DNA from: Homalodisca vitripennis
Lineage: Eukaryota > Arthropoda > Insecta > Hemiptera > Cicadellidae
Reading direction: 5' to 3'
Assembly: GCF_021130785.1 (NCBI RefSeq)
Contig: NC_060207.1
Location: forward strand, 103,156,001 to 103,220,000
Length of the DNA stretch: 64,000 bases
The position numbers and the translations under genes are program-made. This document shows, piece by piece, positions 21,042-34,361 of this stretch. How positions within the stretch are numbered: position 1 is the first letter of the stretch; each line of letters begins with the position of its first letter. The notes under the pieces were generated by a model, which saw only the letters and a program-made list of their open reading frames with translations, made no database searches and was not told the origin of the DNA.

Positions 21042-24004
21042 AAGGGCCAGTATTGTATGAAAACCTTGTTTGTTTGATTTAGTTAAAAAGATCATAAATG
21101 ACAGCCAAAGAATTTGCCCAATATTATATTGGCACACAAGTTTCAAAATAATTATCATAACTAGAAAAAAAAAAATTATGACAATAGAGCACTTTGATTT
21201 ATGCCATGATTTCATATAGTTCACTTGTAACCTCTTGTCTTCACTTAAAACATTCTATCAAACTCTTCTCATAGACACTCATCACATACTTTCAAAATAT
21301 CAGTAATGTTACCCAAAGCAATTATTTTGAATAAGAATGTAGACTATTTCATTAAAATTAAGTAATAGCTATATAACCTTCTGTCTATAAAAAATGAAAC
21401 TAATTGCAAAAACTGATTCCAACTCAAACTGTAGATATTGTGGAGTTAATAAATTGATATATTTTTTATCTTCCCTCGAAAACAGTAACAGTGATATTCA
21501 GATCTATGTCTTCCTCAATTTGCCTAATCATGAAGGTATAAACCTAAAACAAATGATGACAAATAATTATTCTAAGAAATGATTTACTTACTTTAATTGG
21601 AAATGCAACGACTTTTGTGCTGAGACCAAGATTAGCACAAATATTAACACGTTCATGTTTTGGGATATAGCATCCGAAATCCCACAATTAGTTTTCATTT
21701 AGACTATTGTATTCATTTAGCATTATAAAAATGGAATATAATTATTTCTACGAAAAAATCCAAGTCAGCTAATAATATTATAGTAACATGTGAGAGACTG
21801 GTGGGAATCAAATCAACTATTTCGAACACCTGACAACATATCAGCTGACACTCAAGTTGTAAACATTCAAAAATAATCAATACTTTTAAGACTGATTTCA
21901 GGAAACCTAGGTCAACATGCGATGTCAAAATAAACATTTAATATAGTGATAATTATGATTGATTATTAAAAAGTAAAGAAATTCAGTGGCTTGAAAATAC
22001 CCCTGTACTTGCTACTACTTGATGTGAACACCAGGTTTGAAGGTATTAACTAAACAAAAGTATGCCTGAACCGTATTCAGAACGGATATCCTCTGTCTGT
22101 AATAAAAAGTAACAAGAATACACATCCATCACAAAATTAAAAAGAGAAATACGTATTTATGTCGACTGATTATATGTCAGGATGAGTATGAAGAAAATGT
22201 ACTATTAAAATCACAGTTAAAATACAAAACCCTCGTAAGCAATACCTTGTGTAAACTAAATCTAAAAGTGCCTATAGAATTCTTAAACATATAATTACGG
22301 TATAATATGATGTTATTGTCATTTGGAATACAAAGAGGAGACTAAAAGAACTCAACATTTAAAAAAAACCATATGTGTAAAGACACAATACAAGAAAAGA
22401 CTGTAAAAAGGTGGAAAACTCACCAATCAAACAATACAACATGAAAATAATTTGATAAATAATTGAGACTTCATGTACTTAAAGGAGCACTAATCCCTTG
22501 ATTAATTAATTTTCTGTTAAAATTAGATCGATTTGGCTCGACATTAATTTGTATTGTTTAAATTATGTACCTATAAGCATAATAAAGTAATAACAAGTTA
22601 GGGAACTTCCAGCAATAGGCCTGTAATTCTTAAAACAAATTATAAAACAGAATGTAGGCGTAATATGTGTGACTTGTTCTATACCTCTCATAAAACCTCC
22701 TCTTTGGTTTCATGTGTATCCTGGTCTGCCCAGTTGTTCTCTTCTCAATGACAGGTAGAGCATCGCTACATGTGGCTTTGTGTTTTATCTTACTTAGTAT
22801 TGTGACTGATATACAACCTAGTTCTACTGTTTGATTTATTTTTACTTCTATCTCACCATGTTTTTATTTTTTGACCTTTTTGAATGTCAACGTGGTGTTT
22901 TCTTTTCATTACCCAATGTAAAGAAATAGAGCTCAATAAGAATAGAAAATTATCTATAAGACATTCCATTTTTAATTCTTCAATACTCATGATATCTTAG
23001 ATAATGTACTATGGCTTTCTTACTAAAGAAGATGAGTGTTATTAATACATGATGAAGAAGATAAATTCCAATCCTTTGAGCTAGTGTTTTTTTGTGACAT
23101 TACTAATTGCAAATATCCAAAAACCAGTTTATAGATATTCCATTTTTAGAAAGTCTCATAACTTCAAAGCTGAAGATATGTTTAGCTGTTTCCATTAAAA
23201 CATTTGAAATTAATATTCTTGGAGTAAGGTTTTGTTTCAAACAACAATTTTACAAGTCTCACAAACTTGTATGGAGACTTTTTTTACTGTTGCCAAAAGA
23301 GTGCATCATTGTTCAAATGGATTTAGCATATAAAAACCAAAGGTATAAGATCATTTTACAATAACACGATTACATTACATTATTATTTAATTAATATTTA
23401 AAATTATAGTTATAAGAAACAAGTGTTATTTATCAATTATTTTTATAAAGTTTTAGAAGATATGGCCTGACACATTAACAATTGAAATATAATTTGACTC
23501 CATGATTAAAATGTTATGGATTAATTTAGAATTAATATTAGAATTATATTATAGGAGCTTTAATGTTGAGATTCAGAGCCATAGATGATTGAAAAACCCC
23601 AATATTACATTTCCTCCTTACAAACCAAATTCCCGTACCAGGGGAAGTGGTTACAACCACAGGATGCCTTATCTGTTTATTATTATACTTTTACTGAATT
23701 ATTATTACTCACAAATATCAATAAAAATACTAGGCTTTTGGGAATAGAATGTTTACTATATGGCTCAATTAAATAATCAGCGTAGAAGGAGATAATGAGT
23801 AAAGATAAGTAATAATAGTTTTTTAAAAAGCTTGTTTCAAGTAACGACGTATATTTCAAAAACAAAATAATAAATAATTTGCCTAGCAGCTATGAAGTGT
23901 TGACCTCATTTGAATGAATACCCAAACAACATAATTACCTATATATTGGCTATTGGCTGCTCACAGTTGGTGAGGTATGACTGTGCTCTTTTTACGTTAA
24001 GAGC
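21042..24004. other. AT-rich stretch, no gene seen
   Basis: Only short shadow frames; no splice-bounded exon, repeat family or RNA gene was recognised. Confidence 0.5.
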
Positions 24005-24285
24005 TTTAATGCTTTGGTAATTTGGCTACCAATCAGTAAAACATATAGTACCAAAAGAGTAAAATATGTTTGCAATTGTATTCTGTGGTAGTAAGTGTCA
24101 TATAGTTAATACTTCTCTATAATACACAATGTTGCCACTTTGGCTACCAATCGGTATAATGTGTAGTACTAAAAGTGTAAACAATTCCTGCAACTGTAAT
24201 CTACGGTACTAAATGTCTTACAATTAACACTTCTCCAACTAGTAGCTTTAATATACACTGTTACCACTTTGGCTACCAACCATCA
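24005..24285. repeat. Degenerate tandem repeat, ~120-130 bp unit
   Basis: The motif ttggctaccaa recurs at about 24022, 24140 and 24269 with similar surroundings (tagtac..aaag.gtaaa, tgcaa.tgta.tct.cggta). Two full copies and a partial third. The right edge abuts the LINE fragment. Confidence 0.7.
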
Positions 24286-25117
24286 GAATGTTTTATCCTG
24301 ATACTTTCCAGAACAGGTTGAACAATCTGGAACTTTCTTTTCTTGGTAAAGGTTATCATACTTGTTTTTGATGGATTAATCCATAGACTTTCTCCATGAC
24401 ACCAATTGCTTAAAAAGTTTAGGGCTTCTTGAGTGAGGCATACCATCATGCCTTTATTTTTCACCTTGACCATTAGCAACAGGTCATCAGCATAGCATTG
24501 TAGACTTACTCCCTTCTTTTTTGCTTTTGTTAGGAGGTCGCAACCACCACTGCCCACAAATTGGGAGAAAGAACCCCTCCCTTGGAGCATCCTTTTCGGG
24601 CCGTGATTAAAGCAGATTCATCCCCGAACTTTGCTGTTACTTATCTACTTTTTAGGAGGGCTATTATCCACTTGACATCTGAAGGAACTCCAAACCGTTC
24701 CAGCCCTGATCCATGGATTGATATGCTACTCGGTCGAAAGCTCCTTCGATGTCCATAAAGACACTGACTAGGGCTTTCTTTTCTTTGAAGGTGTCCACCA
24801 CCACTTCCACTAAGCTGTGGAGAGCAGTGGTAGTTCACTTACCTTCCATGTATGCGTGTTGATATATATCCACCCAGAAGGTGCATCTCCAGCAACAGCT
24901 AAAATCTCCTTCTTGTTAACCGTAAGACTGCCAACAGCCTTTACTAAAGACCCTAGAGGGTTAGAGTGATCAGTTAGGAGATTCTTATGAAGCCTGGCAG
25001 CCTGTGGTAGTCTGTTTATGTTTTTGCAAAAGTTATTCAAGGTTCTTCTTATATTTTTCCTAATTTATTTCTTGTACTCGTTTAGTGCATTTTGGTATGG
25101 GAACGAGTCATCTGTTC
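24286..25117 (-). pseudogene. I-clade LINE, RT part, left of an inserted LINE
   Basis: In minus order: LNEYKK, NINRLPQAARLHKNLLTD, NPLGSLVKAVGSLTVNKKEI (RT N-terminal lead), ALVSVFMDIEGAFDR (RT motif A with the catalytic Asp), then LQCYADDLLLMV (motif C, YADD) and WINPSKTSMITFTKKRK (motif D/E). Frames change several times. The upstream half of the same element is at 26991-27970. Confidence 0.8.
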
Positions 25118-26990
25118 TTGGAAGGTTGTGAATGCAGCAAGGGGCACTTCATCACCATCTGCTCAGCATGATATATCACCAGATGAGTTCAACAACTATT
25201 TCATCGATGCTGTAGCTGCAATACAAGATGAGATTCAGTCCTCAGTTGATGCGTCCTTGGATCTTCTCTCAAACCACCCTCTGCCTGATGTCATCTATAA
25301 ATGGAAGCTTGTGTCAAGTGAAAATGTCTTATCTCTCATTAATAGCATAAAAAAAGAGCAGTGTAAAGATATCTATGATATCAGTAGTGTCCTGTTAAAG
25401 AAAGTGTTACCGTGTGTTGTGGAGCCCCTAACAACTTGTGTCAACGATTGTCTGGTTAAAGGTGTTTTTCCTCAAGCTCTAAAAGTTTCTAAGGTGGTCC
25501 CTATATTTAAGAAGGGTGAAAGGTCATCTCCTAGTAGCTACAGACCGATTTCTGTTGTGCCAATTTTTTCAAAAATGTTAGAAACAGTGATGAAGCACCA
25601 GGTGAGTGATTTTTTTGAGTTGCACTCTCTTTTTTCAAATTCTCAATTTGGTTTTCGAGAAGGTAGGTCAACTGTGGATGCAGTGGAGGGTCTTGTGGTA
25701 TCTGTATTGGAGGATTTTGAAACTCACTGTAGTACTTTAGCAACCTTGTGCGATCTCACAAAGGCGTTTGACTGTGTTCCACACGAGACTCTTCTCAAAA
25801 AATTACATTATTACGGCATAAGTGGTGTGGAGCTAAATCTTTTTCAGCCTTTTTTAAGCAGTCGCACTCAGAGAGTTTGTATTGGCAGCAAACTGTCTGA
25901 AATAGTAGATATAAATTGCGGAGTACCACAGGGATCGGTCTTGGGCCCTTTTTTGTTTCTTGTACATATAAATGATTTGCCTGTAAATGTTAATTGTAAT
26001 TCTGTTGTATTTGCCGATGACTCAACTTTTTTCTGTAGAAACAAGCTAGAGATGCTATCTGGTATAATGGATAATTATATTACTGAAAGTTCCATTTGGT
26101 TTCAGTCTAACGGTCTTATGCTAAACCAGTCTAAGACTCAATCTATAATTTTTAGTTTATGTAATCGTGAAACTGACTTAGGCTTTAAGATTAATGATAG
26201 TGTCAAATTATTAGGTATAACCTTAGATTCTAAATTAGCTTGGAATGCCCATGTAAATAATGTTTCTGTCAAGCTCTCCAGAGTAATTTATTTACTTAGA
26301 CAAATTAGAAAGCTTGTCCCAAAATAATATGTAATTAATGCATACTATGCTTTTTTTAATAGTACAATTTCTTATGGTATTATTCTTTGGGGAAACTGCA
26401 GTGATGTACAGAGAATCTTAATTCTACAAAAGAAAGCTTTAAGAATTTTAACAAACTCTCCTTATAGGGCACATTGCAAACCTCTTTTTGTTCAAGAAGG
26501 TATTCTTACTGTGATAAATCTGTATATATTATGTAATGTTTATGTAATGTTAAGAATAACTTGCAGGACTATTACACGAGGAATGAATTTCATCATTACC
26601 ATACTAGATTTAATGCACTGTTAGATTTACCATATGTTAGGTTAGCAAAAACTCAAGCATCACATAAAGTTATAAGCATCAAATTTTTTAATAGATTACC
26701 TTCTAGTGCCCGATCTGTGCCTATAAGTAGATTTAAAAGAGTGTTATATGCCTGGTTAAAAGAAAACCCATTTTATCATGTACAAGAATTTTTTAATATG
26801 CCTGACATTGATGTTATTTTTTAAGTCTATATGTTATGTGTCTTTTAAAGTTTTATTGCTACATGTTGTGTTTTTAAAGTAGTCTAGTCATTGTAGTTTA
26901 TACGAAAAGGTTTTAATCATAACTTAGGCTGTGACGATGTCTATTGCACTGTTTCTTGTGTTAAATGACAAATAAATTTTCTGATTTCTT
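25118..26990 (+). mobile_element. 5'-truncated CR1/Jockey-like LINE inserted in I-clade LINE
   Basis: It begins WKVVNAARGTSSPS with no endonuclease. It ends after a 3' untranslated region at caaataaattttctgatttc. The flanking I-clade LINE resumes on either side with its reading intact in outline (FLNGQKEIR at right, TDDSFPYQNALNEYKK at left), proving a nested insertion. Confidence 0.8.
25121..26824 (+). pseudogene. CR1/Jockey-like LINE reverse transcriptase
   Basis: Almost continuous from 25121 to 26327. RT motifs: SKVVPIFKKGERSSPSSYRP (motif 1), CDLTKAFDCVPHETLLKKL (A), CGVPQGSVLGPFLFLV (B), VVFADDSTFF (C, FADD) and LMLNQSKTQSIIF (D). A stop at 26325-26327 interrupts the frame. The thumb and C-terminal domain (YGIILWGNCSD, HHYHTRFNALLDLPYVRLA, VISIKFFNRLPSSA, FYHVQEFF) follow with one shift and end at 26824. 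Only the endonuclease and ORF1 are missing, so this is a fairly young 5'-truncated copy. Confidence 0.85.
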
Positions 26991-27970
26991 TCTGCCCATT
27001 TAGGAATTTTCTTATTTTGTTTTTGAATGCTTCTAGCCTCCTAGTCCAACAAGGCACATCTTTCATTAGCCTATTGTATCTGAGGGGGTAGTTTTCTCAT
27101 AATCCCTTATGATGGGATTCTACTAATTAAGCCAACTTTTCTAATTCAAATTTATGCTTCTGATGTAGTTCTATTTCCTCCAACTCTTCTTCTAGGACAC
27201 TCTGCGTATCCTTTCAGTTGCTGGATTTTGGAACCCTTTGAGTCACGTTCGTCTCTACTACCACCTCTATTTCGAACCTAATAAGACAATTGTCCGAGAA
27301 TGAAAGCCTCCTGTGACACATGCCACCTTGTAATGTTAACGCCTTTAGATAAGGTAATGTCTATAACCTTTTTTCTTACTCCAATTAAAAGTGGGATTAG
27401 ACCCCCTATCTTCTAGAATAAGGTTATTACTAAAAATAAAATTGCAGGAGATCCCTCACCTCTTGGATTAATTAATGTTGGTGCTACTCCAGTAGGTGTG
27501 GGTCCCTTCTTCAGGAAAAGGGATCCCATTTCTAATCCCTCTATTTTTGGACTTTCATCCACTTTTTGAGAGCTGCTAGAGTTCTCAGATTTGGGTTTGG
27601 GTTTATGATGATTCATTTATACTAATCATGTTCCAACAAGTAGCAGAGATCACAAGTCCCCACAAGCAGTAGCCCGATCTCCTTGGGGATCGACTGGGTC
27701 TAAGGGTTTAGACTGGAGGTCACCAGGTATCCAGTGTTTGCATATTAGAGATCAAGCTCTCCCTTGACCATGCAGCCCTCAGCATATGCTGTCCCTACCA
27801 TGGCTTGGTAAAACAGAGAAAATGAGTCAGTTAGGTTAAGGTGAGAAGTTTCGTTTTTTTGGGAGAAGATTTTGGGGTAAAGCTGAGGGTAAACTGAACG
27901 AAATGAGAGTGAGATAAATGATAGAAAAGAAGCCAGTCAGTTCATCTCAGCCTGATCAGAGTTTGTTAGG
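26991..27970 (-). pseudogene. I-clade LINE, endonuclease part, right of the inserted LINE
   Basis: Minus strand: RGSNPTFNWS, GVNITRWHVSQEAF, FSDNCLIRFEI (the SDH-like end of the AP endonuclease, His changed to Asn), then KDVPCWTRRLEAFKNKIRKF leading to the junction at about 26991. The 27640-27970 part looks like the inter-ORF or 5' region and has no clear coding sequence. Confidence 0.7.
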
Positions 27971-29439
27971 AGACAAGAAGTGGATCAGACAGTTCCCAGG
28001 TGCATGCGGTTGTGCTTCGGGGACGCACTGACTTGGAGTATGAAGACCTCACCACTTCACGCCCTTTGCTTCAATTAGTTCACATTAATAGTTGACTGCA
28101 GTGAACCTGGCTGTGCAGTGATCTTCTTATAATGAGGCGTGTTCAGAAAGTAAGTACTGCTGCCATAGCGCTGCAATCAGTGTTCCACGCATGCGCACTA
28201 GTCATCCTTGTTCACTAGCTAGATTACAAAGTTATCTCATAAAGTGACAAATATAAAGTATCAAGATCGTCTGTACCTATCATCAGCCAACCTACGAATC
28301 AGATTATTAATCCATATTGGATGTGGTGATACAGGATATAAAACTGGCTGCTCTGCCATAGAGATGATAAAAACACCAAATGCCTCAGTGTAAATAGATG
28401 ACTATCATCTGCGATAGGATGCCCAGTTAACAAAGATAATAAAACAGTAATTTATGTGAAGGACAAGATCTTCGTATTTCTTCAAGTATTCCAGCATTTT
28501 ATGATATAGAATCTGATGATTACAAAGAATTTACTAACAATAAAGATTTACACTGAAAATTCTTTTTATGAATGGTCTGTGGGTTTCCAAAACTTGTCGA
28601 ATCAGAATGATGTAGACAAATGCTTGAATTTCTTGTTTTGAAATGCGGATGTTTTGTTTTTTCCATCAAATTCTGCATGGTCACAATGTATCAACATAAA
28701 TTTTAAGAGTTCCAGAGTATACGGTTTGTATGAGACTCATTTGAAGGCCATATCTTACAATATCTGACTCAGCACTGTTAGTTAAAAACACTACAATAGC
28801 AAGCACTTTTACACAATTTACATTTTTTTATAATGGGTTTGAAAAGTTTTACAGAAGATAAAATGACACATGGACGACTGGGTGCAACTTAACAGTATTC
28901 TGACTTTTCAGCTTGTTTTTGGGTAAAAATCTCATAATCTTAGTTGTATGCTAGGACCTCATGGCGATTTTTGGAAATTTGAAGTATCACTTTCACAATA
29001 AATTTACATGCTCTGAATCAGTGTTTGGATAATAGATCACAATCATTGTTAGCCAATTAACCTTCTGAATCCTTTGTGCCAAGAACTAGTCTTTCCGAGA
29101 AGTCTCAGGCTCCAGTTCAGGATAGCAGCTCCTGATGTTTTGAATGAAAAATCAAATTCTTCCATTTCATCTTCTCCTCAGCTCAATGCCACAAGTTTAT
29201 TTCCAAGTTTTCTTTAAGCTATGTTAGCATGTACAGCTTGATGCTGTACTTGTAACATTTTCCTTTTATATATTGTTTTAAAATAAGTCAACCTCTCCAC
29301 AACACAATAGCCTCATTATGAGATAACTCACAACTTGGAATTTGTGTAGAATTTATTTGTGGTTGAAGTGGCCAACAAGTAATATAGATTTTATTTATAA
29401 TAAAATATATTATGTTTATACCAAACATAGAATGGCCCC
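27971..29439. other. Intergenic; solo mariner-like end
   Basis: At 28136 the sequence gaggcgtgttcagaaagtaa resembles mariner inverted termini, and the next ~70 bp looks mariner-like, but no second end or transposase was found. The rest holds no recognised feature. Confidence 0.3.
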
Positions 29440-32400
29440 TCCTAGATTCGTTACAACAGTTAGGTCAGAATTGCTTAATTCTAGCTGAGAAAATATTCAT
29501 CTAGCGAATAAAGAGATAAATTTATTAAATAATCTTTTGCTTTAGATTTGAATTTACATAAATTATTTTCCATTAAAATATGCCTTGGTAGCATATACAA
29601 AAACTTTGTTCCCATATATTTAGTTTTTTTTCTTAAAAAAATCTAAATGATGTGTTTTAACCTGTCTATTTAATCGAGTGTTGTAAATATGATTATTTAC
29701 AGATAAATTCGGGTCAAAGTTCTGTTTTACGTAAGTCATAGTTTCTAAAATATAGAGCCCATATACAGTTAATATTTTTAGATTAGCAAAAAGATGTTTG
29801 ACTGAGTCTTCTCTTTTTAATTTGCACATAATTCTTAATGATTTCTTTTGTTGTATTAAAATTCTATCTAAATTTCCCTTTTTTTGTTGCTCCATATATG
29901 CTTATCCCATAAGCAAGATGTGAGTGAACTAAAGAAAAATATATTATTTTTAATGTTTCCAAGCTACAGTACTTTGCCAATTGTCCTCAGAGCAAATAAG
30001 CCTGTTGACATTTTGCCTACCACATGATCAGTGTGCTTGTCCCAACTTAGGTTTTCGTCAATTAAAAGCCCTAAAAATTTTGTTTTCCATTCATTCCAAT
30101 TGTTTTCCAGTAATCCCTAGTTTTTCTAATGACTTTAAAAGTTTTTTATGAGACACACTGTCAAAGGCTCTAGTCATATCTAAAAATACACCTAAAACTT
30201 TTTCCCCTTTATCAACTGATTCAATAATTGTTTGGGTGAACTCAATTCCTGCAGTAATTGTTGATCGACCTGACTGAAAACCATGTTGTTTCTTTATCTA
30301 GGAGTTGGTGTTCTACTAAATAATCTACTAACTGAAAGTGAACAACTCTTTCAAGTATTTTTGAAAAGATGGGTAGCAATGACACAGGACGATAGCATGA
30401 CACATCAATAGGATTTCCTTTTTAAAAATGGGAATTACTCTAGCAATTTTTAATGATTCAGGGAATATTCCAGAGATAATAGAAGAGTTTATCACATGCA
30501 ATAAGGGTTTCAATATAACAGGGAGGACTTTTTTTACAATATCAATGGAAATATCATCATTGCCAGCAGAAAATTTATTTTCAATGGAGTTAACTATTTT
30601 TTTTAAGATTTTCTTCTGTTATGGTTTTAAACTTAAACCTAGATTTCGTTGAAAAATTGTCTTCTAACAGTAAGTTACTATTACCCTGAGGAATCTTTGG
30701 TAAAACAGATTTTTCAACTACTGATACAAAGAAATCATTGAATAAATTTGCTATCTGAATAGGGTTCTTTACTAAAATTCCCATCTTGTTCAATGTTAAT
30801 ATTATGCTTTGCAGTTGATTCTTTATTTATCTCAGTTTTAATCAGATTCCCAAGTAATTTTAGATTTGTTTTTAGAATTACTTAATTTATTATAAAAAAA
30901 AGTTTCTTATTCCTATTTATACAGTTTTTTAATTCTTGTTTGGAATGTTTGATTAAAACTTTTAGAATGTTCATCCTTATTTTTCTAAATTCTTTTTTCA
31001 AGTTGATGGATTTCGTTTTTCTTACATTTTATTTCGTCAGTGATCCATTGATCAATTTTTTTATCTTTGATATCTACCATAAGTTTTGGGAAACTATTAC
31101 TAAAATGGTACATAAAAATATTTAAAAAGGTTTCATACTTTGTGTTAACTGTTGACTGATATACCTCCATAAAGGATTCCTGAGATAAACATTTACTAAA
31201 GGTAACAATATTATTTTGGATTAAAATTCCTGCAGTATTTTTTTGAAATTTTCTTTTTTATATTTAAGTTAAAAATCTCAAGTAATTGAGCATCATGGTC
31301 TGAGATGTGTGTTATGAGTCCTGTTACTTGCTGTTCATAATCTTTAAACCCTACAACTGGCAAATCGCCTGATTATCAGTCGATATTATTAATGTTTTCT
31401 GTAGTGGCAGTCAGTCGCCTGAAAATCAGTCGATTTGGCACGTGCCCTTTTGACATTTGTTATAATCAATACACGAACTAAACTGCAATGATTCATATAC
31501 CACTGGAAATCAGAAATAGTTGCTGATTTGATCGATGTATTTTGTTTTGTTTTGTATGCCATGATTTAAGCATGACATATTGAAAAACGAGAGTTGTTTT
31601 GTAAACAGTCGGCCATTGTTGTTGTATTGTTACCCGGTCGCGTTACTCTTGTCCATCTAAAAACGTAAGTTTATTAAATGAAATAAGTGTTTTTATGTAA
31701 TAAGTGTGTTTATTTATGCGTATAAATTCTCGTAGATTGTGTTTTATCAGTTTTATTTTGTGATGTTATGAAGAAATATATGTAAAAAAATATATTAGTG
31801 AGCTTTTGTATTCTAGGCTATGTGCAATGTTGTGATAGTTTTAGTTTAGCTTTAGGATCATTTTCATATGCGATGATCATGATATAAAGCTTCTTTATTT
31901 TATTTTTTTATAGGCTTAATTTTAATGTATTTTATGAATTTTTTCGAGTAATAATTAAGGTTTTGATGAATTTTATAACACAGTCGTATCCATAGCAACG
32001 AATTTAGCCGTATTGTACTTTCTTCAGTTTAGAGTATTTCCATAATTGTTTAATAAAAAAAATGTAGTAGTAAACTATACATTTTCTAAAACTATAAAAA
32101 AGTTTTCAACATTTTGGGTATTTTTAGAAATATTTTTTTTCACACAATATGTCTTTTATAGGTGCACCCCCCACCACTTTTACATAACTTTTTTTATTTT
32201 TTGAAAACAAATTAGTAAAAAAGTGATAAATTTCTTATATATTGGGGGTTTTATTTTTATAAATAAAAAGTAAATTTTCTTGTGAAAACAATGATATATA
32301 ACACATATAGGTTTATAATCCAATTATATTTAAAAAAAATTAAAAACCGATACTACTGCCGATACCGAAACACCTCAAAATGGCCTGCCACTTGAGGACA

Positions 32401-33420
32401 TTTCAACTGCCAGCTCGAGGGTTAATATTACTAATTATATTATCTATAGCTGTCTCTGATTGTAATGTTACTCTTGTCGGAAAAGTCAACTTTATATTCG
32501 AAATTGTGTGATTTAAGTACACTCACGAAGTCTTTGTAATAATTATCTCTTTTTAAAACGTTTAATGTTCAGGTCCCCAGTTAATATTACATTTTTGTAT
32601 TTGTTAGTTAAAATAGAACATAAAAACTTCAAAATTTGACATAAAATTGTGGAAAAACATTGGTATTGGGGATCTGTAGATACAGCATAATACACAGTTA
32701 AAATTTTCTAGTAATACCTCAACCAGACAGCATTCAAATATATTTTGTCAGTCAACAAATTTTGAACTGAAAGAAATTATTAATTTTTTAGTATTGAGAT
32801 GTGTTTTGGATAATATCATTACTCCCTCCGCCCACTGAAGATCTAGAATAATAAGAACATATATTATAACCGGGAACTTGTAATATATTTAGTTCGTTTT
32901 CACTCATTTTGTGCTCAGAAATTGCCATGATGTCTGGCTTTAAATTCGTCCAAATTAATTCTTTAAAATTTCCAACCGTGAGGGTAAATGTTGCACATTT
33001 TGATGCATAATTGTAAAATTAATCTGAATGTTGTCTTGGTTGTTACGATTTAAAGAGGGGCCATTTCCAGAGCTACATTGGCTAAAAAAGTTTTTGTGAT
33101 GGTCGGTTCAGGAGTGCAGCACGAGTGAGAAGAGTCATTTTTGAGTAGAGAACTGTTAGACTCGTTTGAGTGAAGTTCTGATACCTCATCTTGAAGTGTT
33201 CTTCTTACTTTAATTAAAAATTCTTTATGTGTTAGTCCATTTTTTACATTTCTTGCTGATTCTTCATTGTATGTAACTATGGTAATTTTTGCCTCTGTAC
33301 TTTTTTGAAATTTAATAATATTTTTTATAAAATGTTCAACTTGTATTTCATCCTGCTGCAACCACATATTGTAGGTACCTATATCATGTATAATTGTTAA
33401 CACCTCAAAGTGATCCATAT
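29440..33420 (-). mobile_element. Decayed CR1-like LINE (ORF1 end, endonuclease, RT)
   Basis: On the minus strand from right to left: a 122-codon frame (33418-33050; MDHFEVLTIIHDIGTYNMWL) preceding the endonuclease; endonuclease starting IMHQNVQHL with KPDIMAISEHK and VTLQSETAIDNIIS, interrupted by a MITE (31348-32421), then THISDHDAQLLEIF (catalytic SDH); RT pieces FNDFFVSVVEK, PESLKIARVIPIFKK, and degraded motifs at 30100-30330; C-terminal part 29895-29620 (QKKSLRIMCKLKREDS, HIYNTRLN). Many shifts and stops; not functional. The pre-endonuclease frame may be the end of an esterase-type ORF1, but this is weak. Confidence 0.78.
31348..32421. mobile_element. TTAA-flanked piggyBac-type MITE inside LINE endonuclease
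   Basis: The ends ACCCTACAACTGGCA (left) and, read inward from the right, CCCTCGAGCTGGCAG share CCCT....CTGGCA. TTAA is present at 31344-31347 and 32422-32425. Removing the insert and one TTAA rejoins the LINE endonuclease (IIS / YEQQVTG). Near the left end two direct repeats occur (tcgcctgattatcagtcgat at ~31366 and tcgcctgaaaatcagtcgat at ~31417). No transposase is encoded. Confidence 0.7.
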
Positions 33421-33679
33421 CCTGTCCTGTGACTCATGTCCTAAAGCTTTTGGAATTGAACAAGGTTCTAGTTTTAGTTGTACAAGTGGTTTAGTCTTTC
33501 TTTACCGATACAAAAATATTCCTGTATGTTTTAACTCAAGTACAGCTGTTATACTTCTTGTTTACAAATTGAACGTAAATAAAGAAATATCCCACTTTAC
33601 AATTAGGTTCAAACTGAGAAGTGGAGACATAGTATATTATTAGTTTCAAGAAAGTAAAACTGTACGGTAATGAACTTAA

Positions 33680-34357
33680 CCCTCCGGCTAGCACGCATTT
33701 GAGCCTTGACTGGCACCCTGTTTTGAAGCTTTTTGTGCAGAGTTTTTAATTTTTTATCCTGTACAATTAATTATTGGAGAAAACACAAAAGTGTTATACA
33801 TCAAATTACTCTGCAGAATATGTTTTACAATATAAACATAATTATAATTTGCCTTACCTGAATAATGGTGGATGTTTGATGGTCAGAACTCAAAACTTTG
33901 TTTTTCAAAAAACATTTTTTATATTATACCATTAAAAAAAACTCAAAATTAATTTTTATTTAAAAATTAAAATATGCAAAATGTTCACCTACTTATGCAC
34001 AAAAAGAAAATACATAGTTATAAACACTTTTTATTTATACTAGAATCGTAAACAAACAAAGCAACCGAACAGCTGTTTGGAACACTAACAGTTGCCGAGT
34101 TGCGTCACGTGGAAGTAGTTGGGAGCTTTTAGCAGCCAGTAAAAGAACAAATATTCATAAATATATATAAGTGAATACATTATTAGAAGACTTGGAATCT
34201 TGTGATTAAAGTGATATAACTTTTATGCGATTCAAGCGGTAATTATCGGAACTATGACGTAATTAGTAGACGATGTTTAATGAGTCGTATATTACGACTC
34301 TGCCAGTTCACAGCGGGAAAACATGAGTCGTAATTTACGACGTTGCCAGCCGGAGGG
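33680..34357. mobile_element. piggyBac-type MITE with TTAA duplication
   Basis: Left end CCCTCCGGCTAGCACG, right end read inward CCCTCCGGCTGGCAACG; TTAA at 33676-33679 and 34358-34361. Length 678 bp; no coding capacity. It contains palindromic sequences near the right end (gagtcgtatattacgactc, about 34281-34299). Confidence 0.85.
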
Positions 34358-34361
34358 TTAA

